Counted from the stretch's first letter, positions 38,836 through 50,622 are shown. The stretch: 64,000 nucleotides of DNA from Nelumbo lutea (GCA_022828595.1 JAKGHH010000008.1:24110378-24174377); one strand, 5' to 3'. Notes: a model not told the origin generated them from the letters alone. Numbers and translations: made by a program.

Positions 38836-39350
38836 GCTCAACCCTAACATTTTTAATTATTTTAGGAACCTTTCCAAACACTTCTCTATTCCACTTTCAA
38901 AGAGCATGTTGCAAAATTCTGCATTTATTTCTTTAGTCCACCTAAAACCAACCACTGCTCTTTCCATCCTAGGTCTTCTTAATAAGCTCTACACAGCCCT
39001 CACTTGAGTTCCACATATTCTCAAATGTAAAAGGCCTTTGCAGCCTTTAGGGGATTTATGTCTAGGGAAATCGAAAGGTGATGGGAGCTAGTTATCGAGT
39101 AGTGAATTACTCTAGCCTCTTCAAACTTCATCCTCCAACTCTCATTACTTAAAGCCATATCAATTTTTTCCATGACATTTGCATAACTATCCCTTTTATT
39201 GTTCTAGGTAAATTGATGAGCATAGAAAGGAAGGCAGCTCAAGTTACAATCTGAGATAAACTTTTGATTTAAGAGAATTTTTGTTCTACTTAGAGGTCTG
39301 TCCCATTTTCTTATCATCCCTAAACACAATGAATTGAGGTCACCAATGCA

Positions 39351-39767
39351 TAAGGGTGTTAATGGATCGATTTTGGATTGGACCCCGTCCAGTCCAAAAT
39401 TAATTTGGACGGATTGGACGAACCAATAAGACATATTGGATTGGACCAATCCAGTCTAAAATATTTATTAGATTGGATTGGACTTAGTCCATCCATAATA
39501 AATTTATATTGGATTGGGTTGGATTAAGCCAATATCCGATCCATTGATATAAGATAAGAATATGTGTCAATGGACTGGATTTGGGTTGAAACTAATCTAA
39601 ATCAAAATGAATTTGAACAGGTTGGATGGTCTAAACATTGAATTGGACCGGTCCAAATTGGTCTAAAACATTCATTGGATTGGATTGGATTGGACTTGGT
39701 CCATTTATAATTGACTCAAATTGGACTGGATCGGATTGGACCAAATCTAGTCCAATTGACACCCCTA
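39351..39767. mobile_element. hAT-like MITE in LINE, copy 1, 417 bp
   Basis: Ends TAAGGGTGTTAAT and TAGGGGTGTCAATT (minus strand). The 8-bp flanks ccaatgca (39343-39350) and ctaatgca (39768-39775) match at 7 of 8. The interior is made of GGATTGGAC/GTCCAATCC words. It lies in the LINE endonuclease region and is a reverse-oriented homologue of 40173-40585. Confidence 0.85.
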
Positions 39768-40172
39768 CTAATGCATACCCAACGTTGCTTAACAGATTCT
39801 GCCAACTTTCTCCAGTCACAAAGAAAAAAACACATTTTCTCTTGTCACTTGGCTCTCCATAAATGAAAGTAGATAACCAATCACCCCTGCCCGAGTCTCT
39901 TATGAATCCACCTCTAATGCTTTGATAACAGTTAGGTCACAGTTCTCATATGAAAAAGGGCTAGCACCTTGGGTAAACCTACTAAGTCCACCCCCTAACA
40001 AACCCAACTTCTTAACCAAGGAAATTTCTTTCTACAATCCAGCCTAGAACACTTAGTTTTAATAAGAAAAAAACATCACATTAGGGTTAATTGATTTTTG
40101 TGACTCTTTTAGGGCTTTGGCTGTCATAGGAAAGCCCAACCCTTGATAGTTCCAACTCTAGATAGGGGTGGG

Positions 40173-40585
40173 CAGGGGTGTCAATTGGACTGGATTTGGT
40201 CCAATCCGATCTAGTCCTATGCGAATCCATTATAAATGGACCAGGTCCAATCCAACCAATGAATGTTTTGGACCAATTTGGATTGGTCCAATTCAATGTC
40301 TAGACAGTCCAATCTATTCAAATTCATTTTTGATTTAGATTGGTTTCAACCCAAATCTGGTCCATTGACACATATATTCTTATCTTGTATCAATGGACTA
40401 GATATTTGCTTGATCCAACCCAATCCAATATAAATTTGTTACAGATGGACCAGGTGCAATCCAATCCAATAAATATTTTGGACCGGATTGGTCCAATCCA
40501 ACATGTCTTGTTGGTTCATCCAATCCGTCCAAATTGCTTTTGGACTAGACGGGGTCCAATCCAAAACCAGTCCATTGACACTCTT
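40173..40585. mobile_element. hAT-like MITE in LINE, copy 2 (inverted), 413 bp
   Basis: Begins CAGGGGTGTCAATTGGAC and ends CCATTGACACTCTT. Along its whole length it is the reverse complement of 39351-39767, for example TTGGACCGGATTGGTCCAATC and CATTGACACATATATTCTTAT segments. The flanks ggggtggg and agggtgga agree at 6 of 8. A degraded third copy of one end lies at 47727-47830. Confidence 0.75.
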
Positions 40586-41322
40586 AGGGTGGAGTTGTTT
40601 TGTGACAGCCTCCCCAACCCACTCATTTAACTTGGATTCACTGAAAAAAAAAATCACTTTGCAGTACGAGGCTAAAAACTTACTACAAAAGAGGTTTGGT
40701 TTCAAGAGAGAACCAGCTTTTTGCATTTCCCTTCTTCTTTTGGCTAGTCACGTCTTGTCCTTGAATTCTCTCTTGACATTTAGAGCTACTAAGAGCTCCA
40801 GCTGAAAATAGTGATTAATGATACTCCACTGTCCAAAACCCACTACGCAGGCAAGTATATTATATTGTGCCCAAAAGCCATTTTAATTTTGGTTTTGAGC
40901 CTCAAAACCCACCTCTTGTTTTGCTCCCACCTCTTCATAATGGTCACTTAGGGTCTATCTGGTTTCCAATAAACAGTGGGATGAGATGAGAAAGGAAGAA
41001 TTTTTTTTTTTCATTTTCTTGGTCCATGTGTTTGTTTGCTGAGACCTAATATCCTACAGAATATGCTTCTAACATTTGGTTGATGAGACAAAGGGATGAA
41101 GAAATACTACAAAACTAGAACAAATCCATGGGGTTAGGAATAGATTTGGAACAAATCCATGGGAAAAACTCCAGATGTGGAGCAAACACATGTCCCTAGC
41201 CAGATCTAGAGTGCCAAAGTTAAACCAAAGATCTGAAGATGAAGACAATAACTTGTCCTTACCTTCGGTGGAAACATTAACTTCTCTGGATAACACACAT
41301 GTCATTGAGAAACGAAACCATC

Positions 41323-41514
41323 GGAAACGTTACCTTTGCCGGAGAAGATGAAGACAATAACTTGTCCTTGCTGTCTTCGCCGGAGAAGACGAAGACAATG
41401 ACCGCTGGAAACATTACCTTCTTCGGAGAAGATGAAGACAATAACCTATGCTTGCTGTCTTTGCTGGAGAAGATGAAGACAATAACCACCATAAACATTA
41501 CCTTCGCCGGAGAT
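41323..41514 (+). repeat. 84-bp tandem repeat, in frame as a 28-residue repeat
   Basis: Units start at 41323, 41407 and 41491 (GGAAACGTTACC, GGAAACATTACC, ATAAACATTACC), exactly 84 bp apart; a diverged copy precedes at about 41235. An open frame 41299-41709 (136 codons, ATG start) reads through them, giving GNVTFAGEDEDNN, GNITFFGEDEDNN and INITFAGDEG repeats. The minus strand is also open through the repeat, so the open frame may be a by-product of the unit length. No family recognised. Confidence 0.7.
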
Positions 41515-41732
41515 GAAGGATACAGATGGTCGGAATTCAAACTGTTGCATAGGTGGGAGATGAAATCTGTCCACCCCTCGATAAAATTTCCTCATTGCCG
41601 TCGCACGACTTTCATTTCTCAGTGGAGTCGCACCTATTTGGTGAGACCCCACTTCCCATCGCAGCATCTCTCCCAAGACAAACATGAGAAAATAAGAATA
41701 TTCACCTAATATTCTGATTTTCTAATCAGTAT

Positions 41733-42516
41733 TAGGGCTGTTCATAAGAAGACTCAACCCGACCAACCCAAATCGATTGGGTTTTCTTTAGCACCGGTCG
41801 GTTTCGGGTTGTAAAAAATCATAAATCGATGGTTTGGGTCGGTTTCGATTTTCATATGTGAAAACCAAAACCGACCCGAAGCGAACCAACTTAGTAATTA
41901 GTAGTTAGTTCCTAGTTAGTATTTACAACCTACTTAGTTCCTACTTAACTAAGTTGTCTCTATCCTAGTTACAACCTAACTTAATTTCTAGTCTTCTAGT
42001 TAGGAATGACATTAATGGCAAGTATTGTAAGACAACTAGACAAGGAATTTTTTTGGAAAAGTTTAAAGAAAAGAATCAAAGTATCTTAGTTTTTATGGTC
42101 TTTTACACCAAATGGGCAACCAATTACAATTAGAATTAGGTGTCATTTTTTACTTAGATTAGTAGGTTTCTTGGAATATACAAATTTCAGTTTCTTTCTT
42201 TAATACAGTTTGACTTTCTATTTTCTTGATAACTTCTATTCTAACTTGGTCCGCCCCCTACCAATTTCAGTCTTCTTTCTCTAATAGAATTAGGTGTCAT
42301 TTTTTACATCAAATTTCAGTATTCTTTCTCCAATTTACCAATTTATTATCATGGTTGAACTTAGAGCCGAAACCAACCCAACCCGACTCAAACTGACCAG
42401 GTCGATTTTGTTTAACACAGGGTCGGTTTCGCTTTCAATTTCAAGTAACCGGACTAGGTCGGATTGGTTGAAAAAATCTCAGTAAACCGACCCAACCCGA
42501 CCCATGAATAGCCCTA
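41733..42516. mobile_element. hAT-like MITE, TAGGGCTGTTCAT family, 784 bp
   Basis: TIRs are TAGGGCTGTTCAT and TAGGGCTATTCAT (minus strand). A perfect 8-bp TSD ATCAGTAT flanks it at 41725-41732 and 42517-42524. Subterminal repeats are AACCCGACC/GGTCGGTTT words. Non-coding. A deleted relative is at 57097-57634. Confidence 0.92.
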
Positions 42517-42524
42517 ATCAGTAT

Positions 42525-43484
42525 CAATCAGGTATTACTAATTTTTACCCTTTTTTTCCTCTTTTTTCCTCATCTTTGAATCTATTATTTATTGTATATT
42601 CTTTGCTACAATTTTTTAATTAGGTCAAAAGACATAAAAGCTCCCCTGGGATTTCCTTATAGACCTCCCCTGTCAGATCTAGAAACTGTTTTCTCTGATG
42701 AAAGAAGCAAAGTGACTAATATACCCCGAGATTAAACTTGGAGGTAAATGGGTCTAATTAATCTAGATAAAAAAAAAAACCCCGTTGTCTTCAACAAACA
42801 TGAAACTTGATTGCCGTTTATACCACATTGGGTTTCTCTAGCAAAAGATCGAAAGATCCATTGTTAGTTTATAAAGAAATCATACAGGGAATTTTGATTT
42901 TTCTTGGTTTTCCAAAACAAAAGATCGTTCTTTATTTATGGGGAAATCAGAATATTTTCTGAGTTTGATTACATTTTGATTGATTTTCTACTGTTTGAAA
43001 ACAAAAATTAGAATTAGGAAGCCCACTTCAAGATGGACTGTTTGAAAACAACGTAAAGGTGTTTACAATGTATACGAGTGAAAATTTGTTATCCTGTTAT
43101 CTCTACTGAATATCTGGAGTCATCAAAAAACAGCGAGAACAAGATTCCAAGAATTCCGAACACAGTATATGAAAATCCAAAAAAAATAGATACTTCAAGG
43201 CGTATCTCTTTCTATGGCCTGTCACTCTTGCTCTTGCTATTTCGTTTTGGGGTTTTATTTTTCTTTGAATCTTCGTTCAACTACGACTAAGGTCAGATCT
43301 CAGGATAGAGATAGAGAAAGGTGAGTTTGAATTTTTTGAAATGGCATCTGATTGTCTTGAGACAACTGTTGGTTGTTATGGTATACAATTCTTGATATAT
43401 ATATATATATATATATAAATCATGTATTTTTCAAAAAAATAAAAACAGTGACAGAATAATGGGTAGCGAACATAAGAATCATTT
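42525..43484. other. Intergenic, no gene recognised
   Basis: AT-rich; the frame at 43078-43290 is unassigned. An (AT)n run lies just before this MITE cluster, near 43397-43419. Confidence 0.4.
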
Positions 43485-43604
43485 GGGTTATGTTTGGTTT
43501 GAAGGAAAAAGAAGGAAAATGTAAGGAAACCTTTACAAATTTTGTACAAGTTTCTCTGCCTTTTCCTATTTTACCCTACTTTTTCCTTTAAACCAAACAC
43601 AGTC
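43485..43604. mobile_element. Short MITE, TATGTTTGG family, copy 2
   Basis: Ends GGGTTATGTTTGGTTTGAAGG and, on the minus strand, GACTGTGTTTGGTTTAAAGG, with matched AAAA-rich arms and a central ACCTTTACAAATTTTGTACAA segment. Same family as 24187-24314. Confidence 0.65.
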
Positions 43605-45409
43605 TTAACTATTCATCCCTTAATTAGGTTCCTAAAAAATATAGCCGGCACAGTCTAATTGGGATGCCAATACAGAAACGGTACAGAGATGGAAGTCTTC
43701 TCTCTACAATTCTTGGCATTTTTTCTTTTAGTCTTCTTAAGGTTTCAATTGAAAGAGAGTGAAATATATCCTCGAAAAAACAATCAAGAGTTTCCACGAT
43801 TAATAGTTAATACTAAGAGAACTGTTTTTGTGAGAATTAACTGTTGAATGATCAACAAGGTGTGTAAGTTGTTTTTGGAAAGTAAGGGTATATAAGTAAT
43901 TTCATAAAAGTACAGGATATATAAGCAAATAACCCTAGTAATAAAAATACATTGAATGAACGAAAATGACAAGTGACAAGTGATGCCTGTCCGTTGGGTT
44001 GTGGCCAATTTTATTAGAAAGGGTTGAAGGTTTTTGAAGCTGGCAACAAGACTGCAATTAATTTAAACTTTGAATTTTCAACGCATTTTGATTATTTGTG
44101 TCCATTGCATAGAATTTCAAGGGAATACATTCCTGTACTCTTTCATGGCTAGTGGGGATTAGACGTATTAGATACTTACAGCCAGTTTAGACTACTTGGT
44201 TTTGTTTGCTTTTGGGGAAATAACACAAGGAATGATTGTTTTAGTTATAAAAATTTATTGTTAAAAGAAGTAATTTTGTTCTATCTAAATATTGACAATT
44301 TTCCTACAGGTGGGAAAGTTATTTATTCACCTAAGTAATGGGTATCTTCCAAGAAAATAAATTTTTTATAAACTCCACATAAATCTGAAAAAAGAACATG
44401 AGTATTTTGATCGATGGGAACCAAAGTCTCATTGACCAACTTTCCCCTCTCAAAATCCAGAAAAAAAAAAAAAATGAACGCCATCTAAGAGTTTGATGAC
44501 CTTTTGGCATGTAATTCCAATACCCATCTTCACTTACCTTACCCAATTACCCTTCATTAAATATAAAAATTTTCAGATAAGAAAATATGGACCAATGTTT
44601 TATAAGTAAATGATAGTTATCCTAATCTAAATTGTGCTTTATATTGACAGCATCCTAAGAATCATAATGGAGCATTTTGTTCCATCACCAAAAATATATA
44701 TATTCCAGCATGCACAATTGTGGTCAATGTTTAAAAGTTGATTTTAAGCTTGTAACTAATTAATTAGGTTCAAAATACCAGCATGGTAAAGTGTAGAGTG
44801 AGATTGGAATAGATATGTATTATGACATGCTTTAAATACACATGGATGTGATGAAAATATTTGGATACACATTGAAACATTAAGAAAAACTCTTACAAAT
44901 CTAAAAGATATACATTAAGAAAATCAAGGGTCATTTATTAGAAAACCACCTATAGATTCATGGATTTACTTAAGCCTATTCTATAATTTTCATTTTACTA
45001 AAACACCCTTATAGTTTACAACTTATTTACTTAATTGGCCTTTCACTAAGAAATGTTTGATTTTCCATTTGAAAATAGTAACTTGATCACCTAAATTGAG
45101 TGGAAAATGTTTAAGGGCATTGGCCATGATTATTTATTCCAAAAGTACCCCTACAACTTCTTCCCACAAAAAACAAATTTGACCTAATAGAGTCACATAG
45201 ATTGGTACCTTGTGTTTTATTGAGTCAAAAATGGTATTTTTTTTCCTTTTATTTTGGTTAAAATTATCAAATGGATTTTAATGTCAAAGCTGTCATTTTC
45301 TACTCTCATTTATTGGAAGGTGAATTAAATAAATCAATCGCAGGCTATAGGGGTACTTTTAGCAAAACGTAAACTATAGGTTATGTGTTAATACCCCTTG
45401 TCAAAATAG

Positions 45410-46189
45410 GGGAAATTGTCTAAAACGCATCATAAGTTTTCAACATTTCTCTTAAACTCATCACAACTTTTCAAAATGTCTAAAACTCACCATGTTAGTA
45501 AGTTTTTATTTCCAAAACTCACCTTCCGTTAGTGCACCATTAATGCTTCTTAGCAAAGGTATCCATGTCAGCATAAATAACATTTTTTATGACCAAAGTA
45601 CCCCTGAATGGTGAGTAAGAGGAAAAATGGTCTTTTCAGTTTTCAATTTTCTTGTTTTTCTATGCATTTTTAGTGTTTCTGTTATAATTTCCATTGTTTT
45701 TTATAATTTCTGGTTTTTACATTTTTATATTTTCTATAATCTATAAATTTTCATGTATTTTTGTTATTCATTTACATTTTTTGTGTTCTTCTATAATTTT
45801 TGGTTTTTTTCTACATTTTTTATTTTCTGATTTTGTTTTTCAATTTCTATAGTTTCTATAATTTGAAAGTGATTTTTTATTTTGTTTGCAATTTCTATAA
45901 TTTTTTTTATATTTTTATATGTTTTTATGTATTTTATATTTGAAAATATTTTTTTAAAACTTTTTCTTTTTTTCATGTCTAAATATTAAAATGGTAATAT
46001 ATTAACACCCATTAATTTATGTGGTATATATTTTAAAGTTTTCTATGAAGGTTAAAAAGGTAATATATTAACACATGTTAGTCTATTTAATGTCAAGTTA
46101 GTGACATTGTGAGTTTTAGACATTTTGAAAAGTTGTGGTGAGTTTAAGAGAAATGCTTAAAACTCATGGTGAGTTTTAGACAATTTCCC
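45410..46189. mobile_element. MULE-like MITE with about 85-bp TIRs, 780 bp
   Basis: Both ends begin GGGAAATTGTCTAAAAC and continue through TTTCTCTTAAACTCA and CACAACTTTTCAAAATGTC, with few mismatches. The 9-bp flanks tcaaaatag (45401-45409) and ttaaaatag (46190-46198) match at 8 of 9. The interior is very AT-rich and non-coding. Confidence 0.85.
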
Positions 46190-46198
46190 TTAAAATAG

Positions 46199-47256
46199 AC
46201 CTATCGTTGTAAATAATTATTGTGACAGATGCATGATAAATCCCATTCCTTTTTTCACCTCCCATCGAGGAGTTCCTACTTCGTAGGTTCAATGTAGTCT
46301 GTTAATTGGTCAAAAATATCTTGGAAGGGAACAAAAATAACAAGCCTATTTTACCATTTGCTTGCAAAAGAAAAAGAAGCAAAGGAAAAAGAAACAAAAG
46401 AAAATATTTCAATGCACAAGTAGTAGAGAAACTCTTTTAGAATCGAATTTAGAGTGTTAGTTTAAGGGTGTAAATGGATTGAATTCGAATGGAATCACTG
46501 AATATGTAAAATTGAATTCGATTAAAAATTTTGATATCCAAATTCAGTTTAATACTTGAGGGATATTGAAAATCACTGTTTGAATTTGAATTCGGTTAAA
46601 TATTCAAGTATTCATTTTGATTCGAATTTGACCAATTAATTATTTTAGACAATTAATAAATATACAAAATAAAATTTTATTTACATAAAGTATATAAATA
46701 TCTAAATTATTTATATAATTTAAATATTAGATATAAAAATTAAATAAAATATTTAAACATCTTATATATTATATATAAGAATTAAATAATCAATTGAATT
46801 TGGATTTTTATTGAATCAAATCAGGTCATATCGAAATTTGATTGATTATAAATATTCGAATTGTCTAAGTTCAATTTAAGATGCCTACTTATTATTATAG
46901 TTGAAAGAGTAAAGAAAATAAAAGAAAATTATGTATGCACACATGGAACGGAAGGCAGGGGAAACGTCGGGCCAACCAGGTTACAATACCGTAGGCAACA
47001 AAGCACAAAATCTGGTCTATCATGATTGGCCCAGTATTACAGAACAGACGATTTTGAAGTCTATACGGCCATGACATGGTTGAGGACGTGGTCGATCGTG
47101 ATTGGGAGTGTCAGCATCAACCTCGATTCTGTGAACAAGGTAAGATAAAAAGGTAGGATCATACTCCCAGACTCCCAGTCCCAGGGTTCTAGGAGCTTCT
47201 TCTTCATCAGTAATACAGTTAGTCCATCTCTGCTTTGTTTACTTTCCTTTCTGATC
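46199..47256. other. AT-rich upstream region of the NLR locus
   Basis: Contains GAATTCGA/TCGAATTC-type words (46480-46860) suggesting a decayed MITE, then about 350 bp of more mixed composition before the NLR start codon. The 17-bp word at 47109-47125 reappears inside the downstream NLR block. Confidence 0.45.
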
Positions 47257-47667
47257 ATGGCTTTTGTGCTCGAAACAATTGTTTCAGCTTCCATTGAAAT
47301 TTTAATTTACAAGTCGGTGGACGCAATTATCCAAAAAGCTTCGTCCATACGGGGAGTTGAGAAGGATGTTGAAGCTCGAGAAAGAACACTGAAGATGATC
47401 AAGGCTTTCCTCGTGGATGCTGCGCAGAAAGAGAGTAGTGAGGTGGTGAAGACTTGGCTGGATGAACTGAATGATCTGGCTTATGATGCCGAAAACATAT
47501 TAGACGAATATGCGGCTCATGTTGGACGAATAGAATTGAAGATGATAAAACAACAACAGAAGCAACAGGTGCGCTCATGCCTCAGCATAAGCCTTTGTTA
47601 TAATTATGATTGTAATCCAAAGGTTGTTTTGCTTAAACATAGGATAGCCTCTCGGGTTAGTTGTTAA
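47257..47667 (+). pseudogene. CC-domain block of a CC-NB-LRR resistance gene
   Basis: Begins with ATG at 47257 (MAFVLETIVSASIEIL) and encodes the Rx-type N-terminal coiled coil of an intracellular plant immune receptor, including WLDELNDLAYDAENILDE (residues about 67-84) and a Gln/Lys stretch. Up to residue 104 it reads as a normal CNL N-terminus. Then comes a 54-bp segment (47569-47622) bounded by GT and AG that is absent from the related copy at 51186. After IASRV the similarity stops, and a TGT-TAA closes the frame. The NB-ARC is missing here and lies 3.8 kb downstream. Alternatively, this is exon 1 of a gene with a very long intron, but the duplicated CC sequence at 51053 argues for breakage. 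Confidence 0.85.
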
Positions 47668-47726
47668 CCAGTAATTGGAATGTCTACCTTAGAAAACAAT
47701 TGCAACAACATGAGCACGAAGTTTCC

Positions 47727-47830
47727 GTGTCAATTGGACCGAATTTGGTCAAATTCGACTTGGTTTAATATAAATTCATTGCAAATAGACAAGATTCAAT
47801 TCAATCTGATAAATACTTTATAGACCAATC
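47727..47830. mobile_element. Decayed end of the TGTCAATTGGAC MITE family
   Basis: TGTCAATTGGACCGAATTTGG followed by AAATTCATTGCAAATAGAC parallels the first 100 bp of the MITE at 40173-40585. The other end was not found. Confidence 0.55.
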
Positions 47831-48399
47831 CGGTTTAAGGTTTATTTTGATGGATTATAGATTAAGTCAAACTGGGATTGTAACTGGGTTATCGGTCTGA
47901 CCAACTAGTAGAGTCTCCGAATTTTGCTTGAAATAGTTCTCATGTGACGTTATCCCTTTGTGGTGTCAATAAAGTATTTTGGTTTGAGCAAACCAAGCAT
48001 AGGAAAAATGTTTGTAGTGATGAGAACCCTCTCCTATGTCCAAGGTTCAAACTTCAAACATCTATACACCTTGATACGTAAGAAGGGGTGTCTCACGGTA
48101 TCAGTACCTCGAACCTAACACATCATTCTTTTAGTAATTTCTTTCAAAATTTTTGAATATATGCATCGTGCCAAAATTTCCCTATCTTGAAAAGGTTGTT
48201 TCGGGAGGCGGCCCATATGATATATTTATCGTGTCAAAATTTTTAATCTTGACTATATCCACCTTAGAGGCTAAACTGTATTCATATATTTAGATAAATT
48301 GAAAATAATTTTACATGCTTGACCATCACCATTATATGTGTGATTATATCCGGTCAATGTGCAATAATTAGGGATACGGAAGAAATAGGATACATGGTA

Positions 48400-48471
48400 G
48401 TGTTTGCAGTTCAACGGTTAGGATAATTGCCTTCCAAGCAATAGACCCGGGTTCGACTCCCGGCAAACTTA
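48400..48471 (+). tRNA. tRNA-Gly-UCC: tRNA-Gly(UCC), nuclear, diverged acceptor stem
   Basis: A 72-nt cloverleaf without intron. The anticodon stem ATTGC/GCAAT encloses the loop CTTCCAA, anticodon TCC at 48433-48435. The T arm is CCGGG-TTCGACT-CCCGG and the D arm carries AACGGTTAGG. Both internal Pol III boxes are intact, and a T5 run (48475-48479) ends the unit. The acceptor stem GTGTTTG/CAAACTT has one T-T mismatch and one G-U pair, whereas the usual plant version of this tRNA pairs fully. The body is near-identical to the standard nuclear tRNA, so it is a recent but possibly impaired copy. Confidence 0.9.
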
Positions 48472-48891
48472 AACTTTTTGCAAGGGCTCGTTTGTCTTCA
48501 ATTGTATTTTAGTGATTAAATGACATAAAGGTACCCAGCTTTCTTGAACTTTTGTAAGAGAGTCTTGTGTTGACTCAGATCACTCTTCTGCATTCAATAA
48601 ACTGTCTTCACTTAGTGACTTGAAGGTACCCAACTTTCTCATGTAGGGACTACCTTTGCGATGCCATAAGCTGCTGTGGGAAAGCCCTACCAAACGGGTA
48701 CTTAGAGAATAGCATCAACGGAAGTTGAACGACCTGTTTCTGTTTGTATACAACTCTTTGGAGAGGTCAAAAAAGGGCCTGTGCCAAAGCTACTGAAGAT
48801 GCAGCCAAAGCTCCGGCCTCCAAGGTGGTCCCAACCACAAAGAAGGTAGAGCAGAAGCCTTGAGGCAAAAAAGAAGGTATTTATATTAGGG

Positions 48892-49300
48892 CTATCTACG
48901 GATTGGATCTGGATCGAATCGGAACAGGGTGGTCCCTGTCCAAAACTGATTATTAATTGGGACAAAATAAAATACCTAAAACTTTTCTGGTTAATTGTCA
49001 GGTGGACCCAATAGACCTGATTATATTAAAAATTATATTTGTTTATTTAAATAACAATTTAAGTTTTAAATTTAATAAAATGATAGAAAAATGTTAAATT
49101 ATTTATACGTTAATAAATTAAGTATTTTTAAATAATATTATATCTCATATATATATATTATATAATCGATTTCAGATTTGAATCGGTTCATGGCAAGAAT
49201 CAAAACCAATCCAATTAATAATTTGGACAAAATCATGAAACCAGAATCATTATAATTGGTTCGGTTGGTTTGGATCCTTCGGATAGACCCCACCTATTGC
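48892..49300. mobile_element. Possible hAT-like MITE
   Basis: Left end TAGGGCTATCTACGGATTGGATC; the right end on the minus strand has GGTCTATCCGAAGGATCC. The inverted similarity is partial and no TSD is visible. It lies between the two NLR blocks. Confidence 0.35.
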
Positions 49301-50589
49301 CAACCTAATATATATGCACCATATACCCGAACTTGTTGAGAGAGAAAAACTTGGTAGCATCATTGGGTCATTTGGGTCAAACCGGGTTGCAGTGCATAAC
49401 TCCTTGTATATTTTTCAGCTGGCCAAACCCTAACCTGGCCTAGAATTGGCTTGGCCCAATAGTCCATAGCCAGTAAATCGATATTTCAGGTTCGAATACA
49501 AGAATCATGTTGGATGGTCCTGTTTTTCTAGACTTGGCAAAGAAAAGAATGGGTAGGATGGTAGGTCAAGTCAGGAATAAACCTCCTATGAGACCTTATT
49601 CACTATTTTTGCCTTTGATTTGATATGCTATTTATTGGTTATGAAAGCCATGGATGCCAAGCCTGCAACAAAGAACAAACTGGAGGGGATGAATGGAAGA
49701 TGTCTCTGGTGCTCAAAAGACAAGAGAGTTGAGGAAATTCGGGATTTATTAATCAGTTGGGATCCATGTGATGCACAAGATTTTTTAATAGAAATTGAAA
49801 TAGAGATAACCCTATGACATTCTCAATTGACCCGTCTTGGTCCAAGTACAATATTCAAGCATTATTTTTTTTTTTGGTTATGTCTAGTCTGTTTAACTGA
49901 AATACAAGTAACACCCCAGTTAGAGGGGCTAAATTTTATATTAATTTTTGTTATTTTTAGCTAGAATCTGAGTAGACTTTAAATTAATAAAAGTCTATTG
50001 TATATACCAAAAAGTAGTTTTCCATGTGAGCAACACCTCTCCCTCATTACTTTTTTTTTGTTTTTAGATTTTTTTATTTTTATTTTTAATTATCTTTTAT
50101 TAACAAAAGTGTAAATTTAATAATTTTTAATAGTGGAATTAATTAATTTTATATGCTATTACTAACATTTATTAATTTTAATTAATTTTAAATGGATTTA
50201 AATTAATAAAAAAGTAATTATATAACTATTTTTTTTATTAATTTTGTTACTTTATTAATAGGTTTGTATTAATTTTTATAATATTTACATAACATTTAAA
50301 ATGGATTATAATAATAAGGTTTATTAGTAACATCTGTTAATGATTGTTAAAACATTATACAATTATTTATAATTAGAATAATATTTTATTATTTTTAATA
50401 TTTACTATTATTTGTTAACCTTTATTATTTATCTTTTTTATTATCAAATTTTCCTCTAATTGGTATTTTTAGATATTTTTTACTTATCTTATTTTTAATA
50501 TTTAAATATTCACTTAAACATTAATATTTGAGTACCCTTGATGAAAAACTAATTGCATGCATTTAAAAGGTATGTATATATAGATAGAT

Positions 50590-50622
<33 letters not shown>

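Larger units (their letters stand above)
35900..40650 (-). mobile_element. Degenerate LINE (non-LTR retrotransposon), EN and RT domains
   Basis: Reading on the minus strand from high to low coordinates gives the endonuclease start (SETKC-like region near 40060, GLPKVLALF near 39970), WLSTFIYGEPSDKRK (39860), then GDLNS, EFISDCNL and FTWNN-like motifs and YANVMEKIDMAL (39330-39170). KWNREVFG (38890), LLGDKNTNFFHRST (38550), EIEDYFQNL (37640), RPINLCNTIYKIIAKVISNRL (37300) and FDMNKAYDRVEW (37110) follow, then TRGLRQGEDPLSPYL (36920), the TYTMTCFLLP and FWWGEENGKRKIPW segment (36300-36420), and a C-terminal remnant. Stops and frameshifts are frequent. It is interrupted at 40173-40585, 39351-39767, about 38658-38835 and 37697-38477. 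It cannot be active. Confidence 0.88.

Noticed and set aside
39204..40805. Similar protein frames starting MVQSNMS at 39449 (minus) and 40488 (plus)
   Set aside because: The similarity is explained by the inverted MITE pair, not by duplicated genes.
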